DNA of 64,000 nucleotides from Cyanoderma ruficeps. Taxonomy: Eukaryota > Chordata > Aves > Passeriformes > Timaliidae. The stretch spans positions 10,613,952 through 10,677,951 of the forward strand of contig VZDJ01007755.1 in NCBI GenBank assembly GCA_008694505.1, given 5' to 3'. Positions 49,991 through 62,038 of the stretch are shown here, piece after piece. The position numbers and the translations under genes are program-made. The notes below the pieces were generated by a model. It worked only from the letters and a program-made list of their open reading frames with translations, made no database searches and was not told where the DNA came from. How positions within the stretch are numbered: position 1 is the stretch's first letter; each line of letters starts with the position of its first letter.

Positions 49991-51904
49991 TTTTAAGATT
50001 TGCTGATGTATAAATTATAGGGAGACAAATTACACGTTTCACTTTAGGACAGTCAGCTCACAGTGCTATGGAATATATTTCAGTATGGGATATATGGGAT
50101 ACAATTTCAATGCCAAAGTTCCATTCTTGGGTGTATTTTAAGGGGTATCTCAGGAACTCAAAATCTGGTGAATCGTTTTGTTTAAATACTTCACTAAGTT
50201 AAAGTACTTCCAACTGGACAGTATTTTACTTAAGTATTTATCAGCTAGGTAGAAAATCTTACATCAACAGAGTTCCCCACCCAAAAAAAGAGATCTACCT
50301 CATTTTACTACAAGGATCAGAAGTTTGTGTAAGTGAATTCAAGCAGAAAATTTTGAAGCTGATAGATATTTTCCAATTTATTTTGTTGTCGTTCTGTGTT
50401 TGATGTTCTAATTCTGTTTCTCATATTATATCAAAAAGAATAAGATGTGCAGTGTTCATCTGGATAAGAAGCAGAAGCATTAAGTATGCTGAAAAAAAAA
50501 GCCTTGAAACACTTAAACACTTTTTCTTGTTAATATAAAAAGACACATATACATGTTATTAATCTTGCTCTTCAGTAATAAAGGGAGAAAAACAGCACTA
50601 GCTATTAAGGCCTATATTACTTGTTTTGAAATGGCTGAAAGAAGTTTCCTGTTTCTTTTTAGCCTGACCTATTCTGTGCATTCTTGCAGAATACTTTTTC
50701 TCTTAAATGATTTATCCTAGTCATGTTTCACTACACTGACCCTGGTTGTCTTTTGGTATTTGTTTATGTCTTCCAGTTGACTAGTGTAAATAGCAGAAAA
50801 GACTATAGCACTTAGAGCTCCTTGTTCAGTTTTGCAGGTTCACAGAAGTTCCAGTACTTAAAACAACATTTGTTTAAGCATTTATCTGCACTCGCGTTTT
50901 TGTGCAGAAATAAACAGACAGAAATCGAGATAAAATCCAAAGAAAGCATCTAAGATGGAATTGCCAGTATCAGAGAAGACTGTTACATTCTAAAGGTTTT
51001 GTTTACCATAAATTATTTTTTGCTCTTATTAGAAGATATTACACATAGGACTGAATGAGTTCAAACAATTATCACTGCTTTAGATTATATACTTGATTAA
51101 TTGTCAGAAATAAATGACTTTATTCAACAGGTAATATAGTAAAAAAATTTTAATATAATCAAGCTAAACTACTGGGCAATCAAATCAAGTTATTCAAAAT
51201 ACAGTTTCTGGAATTATTGAGAAAGTTTAGAGATAATAAGCCTCTTAAAAATTCTGAATTCATTTAAACATCCTACCTGCAGTATATTATCTCTGAATTG
51301 TATCATACCTCTAGGAAAACACCTGATGGCATTGTTTCTTTAAGAGCCATTGTCATTAAAACCTTTCTGAGTTATTCTTGGCTAGTCTTTATTGCTTTAC
51401 CCAAAGCAATAAATAATTTTTCCTCTTATATGTTATAACCAATGCTGTTTCTTTATTTCATTTTGTTCTGCAGATAAAAGAAACAACCAATGCCAAGCAA
51501 TGCAAGACCTGCTGTGCATATGTGTGTTTAAGGGAGAGGAACACAGGGCAAGAGGGACCAACATGAGTAAGATGATGAAAAAGTATTTCTGCAAACAGAT
51601 GGCAAGAAAAGTTTGAAAGTGTACTTTTGAGACTAGGAAAAGTACATCTTGTGTTGCATTAATTTTCTTATGTGTCACTTCTTGGATCTGAATTCAATAT
51701 CATGAAGTCCAAATTTTTTTTTAAAAAAAGTAGTAAAACCAAAAAAGTTTCTTATTGCATCAAATCATAAAATATTATTTTCCTGGAATCCTATTTTTCT
51801 TTGCGCACAGGTCTATAGTCGATCTAAAACTTCCATTCACAAAAGTTTGACCTTTAAGGGCACTCTTACTCTTTTCTTCATCATTGATGGAGTCATTGAT
51901 GAAG
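49991..51904. other. Unique AT-rich sequence
   Basis: No gene or repeat family is recognised. Just before the CR1 piece there is a short 12-bp-period run (ATTGATGRAGTC) at 51883-51908. Confidence 0.4.
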
Positions 51905-52432
51905 TCATTGACTTTATGCCTCAGTACTTGAAGTCTGCTCCTTTCTCTGTATGGAGAGCCTGTTTCACTCGGTTGTCCTGGTTGGACAGTCTGTACCAGA
52001 CCCCCACTGTAATGTCACCTGTCCCTGCCCTGCCTTTAATCTTGACCCATAAATTAATTCTCAGTAGGCTTCACACCCATTTCAAAGTAGAGCTGATAAC
52101 TGACAAATAGGGAAACAGCGCTCCTCATCTCCCCTGCCTGCCTTTCCTAAAGAGTCTGCATCATTCCATTCCAACACTCCTGTCATAGCAACCATCTCAT
52201 CGTCTCTCCATTATGGCACTAACATTCTAGCCCTGCAGCCATTTGCAGATCTCTAACTAAATCATCTTGTTTATTCCCCATGGAATATATCTGGTATAGA
52301 CACATTTAAGTACAGTCCCCTGTGAAGCCAGCTTACTGTCTGGAGTGGCTGAAATTCCTTTATGCCACACTTCAGGCATTCTCTTGCTGACCCCTCTCCA
52401 GGCTCTGGGCATCTATTGCAGGTAGGTTATTT
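51905..52432 (-). mobile_element. CR1 LINE fragment from the 5' part of the element
   Basis: The wording matches the upstream, ORF1-side region of avian CR1 in minus orientation. Examples are GCCTTTCCTAAAGAGTCTGC, TCTAGCCCTGCAGCC, TTGTTTATTCCCCATGG and GCTCTGGGCATCTATTGC. This is from memory of the family, not a search. No CR1 3' end lies to its left where a complete element would have one, so it is an internal or 5' piece cut off from its tail. The 87-codon plus-strand frame at 51847-52110 is largely a shadow of this repeat. Confidence 0.72.
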
Positions 52433-55400
52433 ATGATCCCTGGTTTTGCCTCTTCTCTGATGTTACTAGAGTGGAAAAGAGAAATCATAACCCACCCCCC
52501 AACCCCCCAATCAATCAATCAATCAAACAAACAAAAAGGTTTTGCTAACAGATCATTATTTTGATATTTTTTGAAGCCAGAATATTATGTTTTCAGATAT
52601 CCATAATATGTGTGTTTGAAAAGCTATTTTGCAGGTGCTGAGTAAAGTTAATTCAGAATTTGTATACAACAGTGTTTTCTTGATTAAGCCTTCCTTTGCT
52701 GTGCAAGTTGGGAATATTTTTAATTGGGCCTACCTCTTCCTCATTAGAAGCAGGCCATTAGAACCAATATTAAAGACCAGAAAGAAGTCAAAAAATACTG
52801 GTAATAAAGGGAGACGTTTACTGTGCACAGATAATTGAAAAAATAGTGTGATAGCCTTTGGCAATGAGGCTGGATGTATAACAGAAGGCAGGGGAGCCCT
52901 GTGGTTCCCATTTACTTGATGTACAAGACAGAACATCAGCTTCTTTTCCTGAAAAATAGCTCTTCGGGGTAAACAGAAATAATCATTAAAAAATCATTAA
53001 AGTGGTTGCTTCTTTTTCTGTTGGGGAAGGGAGATGTTGGCTTCAGTTTGGGGTTTTTTGAGTGTATGATCATAGAGTCAGTACATAACACTTTGAATAT
53101 CCAAAGGCTTTCATTCTCTTGAACAAGATGCTAGTTTTAAATATAAGTATTACTCCGAACATAAATATATTCCAAGCACCTTGCTCAAGATTGTGCAGGA
53201 ATGCTAGGACAGAAAAGATGATAAATCAGATTTCCCAGTTCTGTGCTCAGATCAAAGAATGTCTTTCTTCTCTTCAAATGTATCCCAAACGTATACCTTG
53301 AAAATAGTGTAGGGACCAGTCAAAGAGATTCTCAATTACAATTTGTGTTTGAAAGAATACCTTGAGGATGTTTGCTCAAGTACAAATTTAACCTAGAAGC
53401 CAAGGAGCTCTTGTTCTGTCCAAATCAGCGCACATGCATTTGAAATTTAGTCCCTGAAATTGTTCTAAATCATAGAACTGGTTGAAATTGTAGAAATCAA
53501 TTGGGGAGGGGGAAGTTCAAGCCCTGTGGAAAACCCTGTGAAGTTCTAGGCATCACAAAGGGCAGTGCTTTCAGCCTAAAACTACTGCCTCTCCTGATGT
53601 GATTTATCTCACTAACACAGATCTCCAGAAGCCAAACTTGCAAACCTGAGCTATGGTTCACAGCATGCAAAATTATGGAAGGAAAGTCTATTTAATTTAT
53701 CTTACACAAACATACTGACGTGTTCAGAAAATAATTTAATATACAAGTAATCGGCTCCAGACAGAAAGATGTAAATGAAAATGTATCCCTACACAATGGC
53801 TGTATACATAAAGCCCAGTTATTAAGCACTTATTTCCTAGATTCCATGAACATAATATAATGTGGCAGCTCCTCTTCATCACTTCCAACATTATGTACCT
53901 CTAAAGAAACATTTCCACCTACTCTGGGCACTCCCTGTATGGGGACACAAAGTTCAAGTCCGTGAAGTAGTTGTTACTCATTTTCAAACTTACTATCAGT
54001 ACAGCTACTTTTATTTTGCTTTTTAGTTTTCTTCACATGCTGAAGATCTTTCTACCTACAGAGGAGAAGAAATGGTAGCAGTGTGGGTAGTTACCATTTA
54101 TTTTTATCTTGGTTTTATTATCTCACGGGCTCACAAAGCATTTAGAAGCAGCAAGAACAGTTATTCGAGTGGAAGGCAGGTGGATAGCACATCATTACAG
54201 TATTTCCCAAGTTCCATTAAACAAACACAGACCAAACTGACTGTAGAAGTGCTTGTAAGCAAAACCCTACAAGTAAGAGCAGGAAACAAGGCTAATGTTT
54301 TAAGCACTATCATGATTTTATGCTAGTCTACATTTAGTCAGGTAGAAGAAGATTCTTTAGATCACTTGTTTTTTCTGTGCTGAAGCAATTAAAAGGTGTT
54401 CAGAAGTCACAAAGTCACAAAGTGTTGGGTACTACTTGGGTTGGTTTTTGCTGAATAGAAATTAATAATATATTGCTATTATATTAGGGTCTATTTTGTT
54501 TCAAGGCAAAATATATATAAAAGGCTCTTTTAAGGAACAATTGCTTAAACAAGCTCTGCCAACCCACTATGGATGTGTTGACATGGATTTCTAGCTTTTG
54601 GCCCCTCTTCTTTGGAAAAGTAAAAGCATCTCCAGTGTTTGTTTTTCATTGATCAATCTCCTTTGCTATTCTTTAGATTCTCTACTCTGTACTCAAATCC
54701 AGCTGAAAATGTCTCTTTTCTGTACCCTGTTAAGCTTAAATATTACAGATTTCAAAAATAAGCATTCTTTTCTGTAACATTTTTAGAAGTTATTAATTTA
54801 TTAGGTTGTGCCTCTGTGGACACAATTTATAAGAGAATTGTAAAAGAATATAGACTGTTGAGCAAATCAAAATTGTTATTACAAACAAAATAAAAGGAAA
54901 ATTCAGTATCTAAAACTATCCCTTGAAGACTCTGCCCTATACACCTAAGAATCAATCATCAAAGCTTGAGTTACTCACCCAGTCTTTTACAGTCATAATT
55001 TTCCTTTTTTGGTTTGGACTTTTAACCAAGGATAAACCTGTCTTAAGTGATTCATGTAGTTATTCATGTCTATTGACTGCGAGAAATACCTTGACAGCTA
55101 ATGCAGTCTTACAGGTGTCACAGTTAGACCTCTGACAATTCACTTCAATAAAATTGTAGATGAGTTTGGAGAGAGGCACAGAGCCCTTGGGCATCTAGGA
55201 AAGGTTCATTGCACTCCAGTCATACATGAAAATCATGAGCTTCAGATGGCCTCAGCAGCTTGCTTCCACAAACACTGACATGGCTATACTTGCAGTCTGT
55301 ACCCATTCCTCACGCGTCCCTGAGCTCACTCTGAGTTCTCTTCCTACCAGTGTCTTCTAGTTACAACAAGTATTGGCTTCCCAATAAAGTTTTACTAAAT

Positions 55401-55810
55401 TATTGTTGCACTGGAAAAAAAGCAGGACAAATCCATGCCAATTGGTGCAGATATCAAGCTGTCTGTGGTATGGATAAAAACTATATCACAAGCAGAAGGA
55501 ATGCAAGAAGCTTATCAAGATACATGACTACACATCCTGGAACAGCCTGTTTGTCCATTCTAAAGAGGTGGAAGAAGCACTCACACTATATTTTAGAAAT
55601 AAACAACATTACCAAATCATATTCTTACTTGTTTTTTTACGAGCAAATGATCATGTCTTCTGAAAAGGATGCTTGGATAGCCAGTAATTTTGCTCTTAAT
55701 AAGCACAAGAAGTGAATTTGAAAACCTGAAGATTTAAATCATCAGATTTCAGTACAGATGAATAATTTGCATAAATTTTATTTTGCCTTAAAAACACAGC
55801 TTGTCCCTAG
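52433..55810. other. Unique sequence
   Basis: A C-rich and (CAAT)n/(CAAA)n simple tract lies at about 52492-52540. A possible but unconvincing CR1 tail lies near 53468. The longest open frame of the window (121 codons, 55350-55715) is here and is described in the findings. Confidence 0.4.
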
Positions 55811-55815
55811 GGAAC

Positions 55816-56562
55816 TGTCCTAGGTGACTTTGTGATGCTTGTATCCCCAGTTGTCTGTTCTGTGTGTGCTGTATGTTGTGTTCTCTACCTTTAAGAGTGG
55901 TTCTGAGAGTGAAGCAGGGAAAGAAGAGGCATGAAGTTTGTTTTGAGAAAACAGCATTAGCTCCTCTGCATTTTTTCCTCCAGACTCTGTGTGTTCATTG
56001 GAGGCATGGACAGTAGCCAGACAGGTTTTGTTTGTTTGTTTGTTTTTGTTTGATTGGGGGGTGGTTTTTTTGGTTTTTTGGGGTTTTTTTGCTTTTAGTT
56101 AGTTTAGCCAGCAGGGTCAGAGAAGCTCCCTGGGCTGGTTTNNNNNNNTTTTTTTTTTTTCCTTGGGATAATTTAAACCTGCTATGGACTGAAAAAACCC
56201 AGAGGGGGACTGGGGATCTGGCACCTGAGGCCCACCAGGGTCTGGACCTCCGTAGGAATGAATGTGGGACTGACTGAACTGAGTTACACCCACAGCAAGG
56301 ACTTTCTCAATTTGCCATCTCACTCCAGAATGAAGGGTTTTATTGTTTCACAATAAATTATTTTATTGTTTTCACAATAATTATTTTATTATTCCTTCTT
56401 TATGCTTGTGGGCACTTTGTTTGTTAAATAAACCGTTTTTTCTATTTTTCTCTGAGGAAGTTTTCTTTTCCCAGACCAGCTGTGAGGAGGAGCCGTTGGG
56501 GTTTGCCCTCCAGAGGAACCCTATTTTGAGGTTTCCTCCCAAATTTAGCCTAAACCAGGACA
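55816..56562 (+). mobile_element. Solo LTR related to the one at 37155, about 747 bp
   Basis: It starts TGTCCTAGGTGACTTTG and ends TAAACCAGGACA. It shares the middle and 3' parts with the 37155-37800 LTR, including CTCTGAGGAAGTTTTCTTTT, TCCCAAATTTAGCCT and AATAAA (near 56428). The flanks GGAAC (55811-55815) and AGGAC (56563-56567) do not form a clean duplication, so the insertion is older or rearranged. A G/T-rich expansion at 56020-56100 and a run of 7 undetermined bases (56142-56148) inside a T tract make this copy longer and its middle unreliable. The frames of 64-83 codons over it are not genes. Confidence 0.8.
56142..56148. other. Assembly gap of 7 undetermined bases in a T homopolymer
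   Basis: The bases are given as N and sit at the start of a long T run inside the LTR. This is probably a sequencing or assembly problem at a homopolymer. Confidence 0.95.
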
Positions 56563-56567
56563 AGGAC

Positions 56568-58136
56568 AAAGACAAATTTCTTTCAGCAATTTAAGAAATT
56601 AAGCAGGACGGTCAACTTGAAGTGGCTAAAGAAAGCTTGCCAACAGGCTGATAAAACATTCAGGGTTGAGAAGTTTATGAACATAACTAACTTCGCATTC
56701 CTCATCACTTTCATTAGCAAGATAGGAAAATCAATAGCAAGTTAAATCAAGGGTATACTTTACATGGTCTCCTTTTAGGATTAGTAGAAATAGAACACCA
56801 TGTAGGTAAAAATTCAGTTACGAGTTTTTCTGTATCTAAATCAAAATCCAGTGCATCTCATTCAAGTCTCCAACAGTTCAGTCAAAGCTTAAAGGAAAAA
56901 TGTGCTTGTCACAACTCACTCATTTCTAGTGGAGATGTCTAGAAGGCTTCTGTTATAACAGGACTGAACATTACTTTCAATCCCATTGGTTTGTTCATGA
57001 AAGTAAATATAGGAATACTTCTCTACGAGTCACTCTGAAATGCTCCAAGTCCTAAGTGAAGCTAAATTCCAGTTCCAGGCATAAGCAAATAGGAAGATTG
57101 ATATTCAGAGCAGTGGAGGGTGGAGAGCTCATGGGAATGCAGCCTTTTCCTCAGCTGCAGCACCAGATCAACAATATCAGTCCTCTACCATACTGATGGG
57201 AGTGATCCTCCTGACTACACTATGAAAACACCTGAATTCCACATTTATCTGCTGTGTGCTAGGGCTCCTTCCAGCACTCCACAACTAATGGAGATGTCTC
57301 TTCACAAAGTTGTCACTTCATAGATTTAAACAGTAGTTAAACATACCCCAATATTTGTGTTACACACATCTCCAGTAATTTTCCCTAAAGTTTTCTAAGT
57401 TTGGGAATTTGAACATCTGTTAATAATTCCAGCTGCACTAGATGCAGCTCTGGAGCACATCTGAAAACTATCTGAAAATGAAGCTAATTTGTGTGCTCTC
57501 AGACTGCCCCAGAGTCATGTAAAATGTAAAGAGGAAAAAATAGTAAATATTACTAAAAGATTTCTTGCATCTGTGCACACCTTGTCTCAACTTATACTCT
57601 GATGTAGAGGCACTATAAGAAGTGACTCAAGCATAATTCTGAAGATAAAGATCATTACTATATTCTAACAAAATACATTCATTATATTTGAAGGCACATA
57701 GAAACAATATCTTTTAACACCCGGTATTTTTCTCCTAGCTAAGGAATATTGTTTGTAGTTCATTCATCTGACAGAGGAATAGAACCAGTTGACAGGGTAA
57801 TTTTGTAGCCCTTTCAATTAGGGATTGTCTTCTCAAATTTCTGAAACCCTGGAACATGTCTGGAACTGATTTCCTCTACATATTCACTGGAAACATTACT
57901 AAACACAAATTCTGCTTTGGCTACCTCTCTTAAGCAGTACTGACTTGTAGCTTTCTCAGTAATGAGAAGCTGTTTGCTGCAGGAATAATACACCCTGGAT
58001 AGGCATAGGTGCCTTTGAAATATGTAAGTCTCTGAGACTAAGACAAGTCTAGTACTTTGTTAGTCGATTAACAACTTCATTTATATGAGGTAATAGTGGC
58101 TCCTGATACCAAACTGTCAGTTCATATATTGATACT
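56568..58136. other. Unique sequence
   Basis: No repeat family is recognised. A plus-strand frame of 67 codons at 57120-57323 lies in a slightly GC-richer patch and has no motif. Confidence 0.4.
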
Positions 58137-58137
58137 G

Positions 58138-58216
<79 letters not shown>

Positions 58217-58225
58217 CAGATAGAT
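58137..58225. repeat. (GATA)n / (TATC)n microsatellite, about 22 units
   Basis: Nearly pure tetranucleotide repeat with a single GACA interruption near the right end, followed by an undetermined base at 58226. The minus-strand frame reading YLSIYLSI is produced by the repeat. It is probably length-polymorphic. Confidence 0.97.
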
Positions 58226-58226
58226 N

Positions 58227-60188
58227 TGGTTCATTAGGCTGCAGACTGAATACAGTTTATTTAAGGATGGGTTTTAGAGGACATCCATCACAAGAATAAA
58301 TGACAGTAATAACAGAAAGCCTTTGGAGATACCATGTTAGCAGTCACTTCAGGTAGCCTTATTATCCTTACATTCCTCTTATCCTCTTCAACACATATTA
58401 TCCTCAAACAATCTCCATCTTGATGCTCTCTCTGGATTTAGCTTCCCTGTTTCCAATACTTTTTCTTGTCAAGTGCCACTTAAATCCTCTGACATTGAAG
58501 AGAAGAAAGATTATCAAAGCAAACAACAGACAGAGCCTAAATAGAAGGCTATTTAAAAGGCTACTTTTACTACAGTTTTAATCAATTGGTTTATTTTAAT
58601 CTCTCCTCTGTGTTCAGTTTATCAACAGAAAAGTAATTAAAAAGTCAACTCCTTTTTATAAGTAGTGAGAACATTATTCTGTAATTATTTGTCAACAGCT
58701 AGTGTGGCCAACATAAAATTAAAAGGGAAGAAAATATCCATTGTTTCAATGAGATTCAAAGCTGCATTTTGCTTTGGTTTTATTACAGTGAAAATTGTGC
58801 TTATTTTCAAGTATAGGACACACTGAATAGTCCTGTAATCCTCAAAAAGAAAAGAGGTTTGATACACATACTTTTAGAAACCCTCTCTGTAGACAAAATA
58901 TAAGAAATCCAATTAATTTTCACCTATTAATATTACATGTGGTCCTCAACAACAGGTATATGCAGCCTGGTAAACTTTTAAACTATTTTTTAAGATTACT
59001 TAAACATATACAAACATATGACTGTTGCTCGCTTGAGAGTAAATAAAGACCAAATCACTAGATAAACATAAAAGTTACATCTATGTGCTTTCTCCCTATA
59101 GAAATAGCTTTTCAACCACATAACACAATACATTTGAAAACTGAGTTCACTGTCTTTCTATAGAAATTGACTCTGGCTCTACCACAAGTCAATAATCATG
59201 GGAATTTTAGAATTTCTTTTCCTACCAAGGGACATTACTTTCAGAAATTGACAACACATGTAACACACTGTAGTCAGTCTAAAAAAATCCCTCAAAATTG
59301 TAATTTAAAGTTTCTAGTAAAGTAAAACTAAATCACAGAAAAACAGTTGAAAAACTTTTCAGTTCTGCAAACAGGCTTTTTTTGCCCTTCACTCTTTTTT
59401 TCTTTTATTATTGTTTTTTTCTTCTTTTTATGGCCCCATCCAAGCAGCACTTCAGTATTCTGTAAGCATTTATAAGGTGTATCACATATCAGTCCCTTCC
59501 TCTGAATTTTTTTATTACTTACTTTTATTTGTTAAATATCATAATTCCAGTTTTCGCTATTTGTTATTACACGGAGTTTTCTACTATTAGCCTTTGCCTA
59601 TTTTTTTCCTCATCTGCTAGAACTCTACCAAGCGAGGGCTTCTACCTTTTACCTCTACCCACACTTAAAAGCCTATCCGCTTCCACAGTATTGTCACCTT
59701 CATCCACCTTTTCCACCCTTCCCCGGGCTCACATTTATAAGACTTCCAGTTGGGCCACTATAGCAGACATATAGGTCCAAGAATATATTTTTTAATTTCC
59801 TGCCTCTTTTCCCATGATATCTACATTGAAAAAAATTATGGGAAAGACTTAAGCTGTAAGATTGTACCTTTACTATAGACCATGAAACCTAATACTTCAG
59901 TGTTTGATGACAAAAACATCATCAAAAAAAGTCTCTGTTGATGCTACTGCAGTTATACTTAGTATACACTAAAATCAGGTTTTAAGTGTTACCAAAATAC
60001 TAATTCTGCATGCTTTGGTAACTTCTCTTTGTGAATTAGGATGTATAATTACAAAAATCACTCTCCAACTGTTTCTGCCACACAAGTCTAAATAATTTTG
60101 GCCATTACCTAGTCAAGATCCATGTCCTTGACATGCACATACAGCCTCAAATGTCTGTGTTGCATGTTTTTGGGTTTGTAATCAAAAT
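58227..60188. other. Unique AT-rich sequence
   Basis: No transposon, RNA gene or coding region is recognised up to the CpG-rich cluster. Confidence 0.45.
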
Positions 60189-60640
60189 GTTGAAACCATC
60201 CGAACCCAGCGAGAGCCGCTCCTTTTCTCACAAGCCGCACTCCACGTTTCATCCTGAGATCCATGACAGCAAACCGCTGACCTACAGAATCCCAGGGCGA
60301 GCTAGCTGGTAAAAGCAGTGCCAGAAAGGGAACTGCTAAAGTCCAGGTTCTGGGAAAAATCTGGTCCGGGTTTTCACTCCAACCGACTCTGGTCCGGACT
60401 TTGGGAAAAATCCGGTCCGGGTTTTTGCTCCAACCGGCTCCGGTCCGGACTCCAGGAAAAATCCGGTCCGGGTTTTTGCTCTAACCGACTCCGGTCAGAA
60501 CTCCGGGAAAAATTATGCAATGTGTATTATGCAAATTACGTGCCACGTAGTATGTAAATTACACGCTGCGTAGTATAATATGCAAATTACACGCCGCGCA
60601 GTATAATACTATAAATGTAGCCACCAAAATTGCATGCTGT
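60189..60640 (+). promoter_or_regulatory. CpG-rich repeat cluster with octamer-like motifs and a TATA box; possible LTR U3
   Basis: From about 60196 the sequence becomes CpG-rich, in sharp contrast to the AT-rich, CpG-poor flanks. It holds the 51-bp tandem repeat (60352-60513). This is followed by three near-repeats, each opening with an octamer-like word: ATGCAAAT at 60529 and 60580, and ATGTAAAT at 60552. Each continues as TTAC(A/G)(C/T)GC with CG-containing tails, and TATAAAT lies at 60610-60616. Repeated sites followed by a TATA box resemble a promoter or the U3 part of an LTR. I found no matching LTR end, polyadenylation signal or target duplication, so the identity is open. Orientation is plus if the TATA box is real. 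Confidence 0.4.
60352..60513 (+). repeat. 51-bp tandem repeat (minisatellite), 3 units plus a partial
   Basis: The marker word (G/A)GGAAAAAT recurs at 60352, 60403, 60454 and 60505, exactly 51 bp apart. Units contain CCGGTCCGGG and CTCCAACCG(A/G)CTC. The period is a multiple of three, so a frame at 60318-60557 stays open with a 17-residue repeat (EKSGPGFCSNRLRS and variants). That openness follows from the period and is not evidence of a gene. Confidence 0.93.
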
Positions 60641-61854
60641 ATTTCAGTATTAGTCTCACTTTCCTACCACTGTTTCTTTTCAGGTGTCAATCTCATAGCC
60701 CTTCTGCCTATTTTGACTTTAAAAATATTTTTTACGCATTTTTATTTTTGTTGTATTTCATACTGTTTTTCACATGGTACCACTGTTTAGGCAGATTGCA
60801 GGGGACAAATAAGATCTAAAAGCGTTTTTCACTTCACAATTTACATTCTACACAAATTCCATCAGGTCCTCAAGCTTTATTTTACCTCAGTATTTCTCTA
60901 CGAATGAGACCATAGTTACTCATATACCACTGGAAAATGCTGATTGAATCACTTATTTGACATTTTCATAGTCCACTTACTTTATATCCCCTCTGCTCCC
61001 ATAGTTTAATTGTTTTCCTCTCTCATTTGTCTCCTTGGTTTTCCTTTTCTCTTAATCCTTCCTATTTTTCCTTACTTCAAAGAGATCACCCATTCATCTT
61101 TTCATGTATTTTCCCTCTGGCACACTAAGATATAAAACATTTATTTCATAATTTCCAATTTCTGTATAGATTCCATAGCTGCAGGTCAACTTAAGTGTAC
61201 AAATAATAACCTAACCAAAGTCTGGATTCTTTTTCCAATCCTTTCTCTTAGGTGTCTAGGTCATACCTTATGTACAATTTGACTAAACAAAGCTCTTAAT
61301 CCCTTCTCTCTCACCCCAATTCAGCCCTCATATTTATCAGTGGAACAGTTTAACACTACACATCCTTATAACTGTTATATTGCCTGTCAGGCATGTAATT
61401 CCAGGCATCTTTTGTTGATCCAGATAAGTCCTCAGCTGCAGGACATGACTAAATCCTGCTAAGGTCTTTTTTGCGTAAGACTACTAAGTGCAACATTTTC
61501 TGTATTCCTAATCAGCCAGAACAGGTGCCTAAATCTTTCTTGTATTTTACTCTGTTTCTTGAATCACCACTTCCATTCAGCAGATAACTGTGTCCTACCA
61601 CAGGTTTTTAAAATGTTTCTAAGGACTAACCTGTTCTTCATGTGTTGATTTGACTATGTTGCCCTGATTCCCTTTCCAGGTAGCTCAGTGTTGGAGTTCC
61701 ACAGTGCTCAGTGCCACTTTCACCACTAATATTTGCCATCAAATTTTAATCTTTTGCTTCTAACACTTCCTGCATGTTGGAATTCCCTTGTCAGGTTACC
61801 CAATAAGTATCTTTTTTCTTCCTTCCTGGTTTCTCTTCAGGTGTGGTTGTACAA

Positions 61855-62038
61855 ATTTACACACATTCACAGAAGCATACATGTGTGTGCAGAAATGTGT
61901 GTGTGTGGACAGACATGCAGGTAGGCAAGCAAATACATGCATGAACACATAAATATGCATTTGGGCACATGTGCAAAATCCCATATATGTGTGCAAACAT
62001 AAATACATGCAGGAGGTGTGCAAGGGTAAATACATGTG
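61855..62038. repeat. Imperfect TG/CA-rich tract with ATACATGCA-like words
   Basis: Alternating purine-pyrimidine steps (ACATGTGTGTG, TACATGCA, ATATGTGTGC) dominate about 180 bp. The frames read here in both directions consist of repeated C, H, V and F residues and are artefacts of the tract. Confidence 0.8.

Noticed and set aside
53463..53540. Possible CR1 3' tail (AAATCATAGAACTGGTTG)
   Set aside because: The resemblance ends after about 25 bases and the following block does not match CR1 wording.
37155..56562. The two similar plus-strand LTRs as the ends of one provirus
   Set aside because: They are 18 kb apart with CR1 copies and unique DNA between them and no retroviral coding sequence. 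The first LTR also has its own complete duplication, as a solo LTR should.
58049..58234. Minus-strand frame encoding a YLSI repeat
   Set aside because: It is simply the translation of the GATA microsatellite.
60318..60557. Frame with a 17-residue repeat as a repeat protein
   Set aside because: The 51-bp period is a multiple of three and keeps the frame open automatically. There is no conserved start context or continuation.
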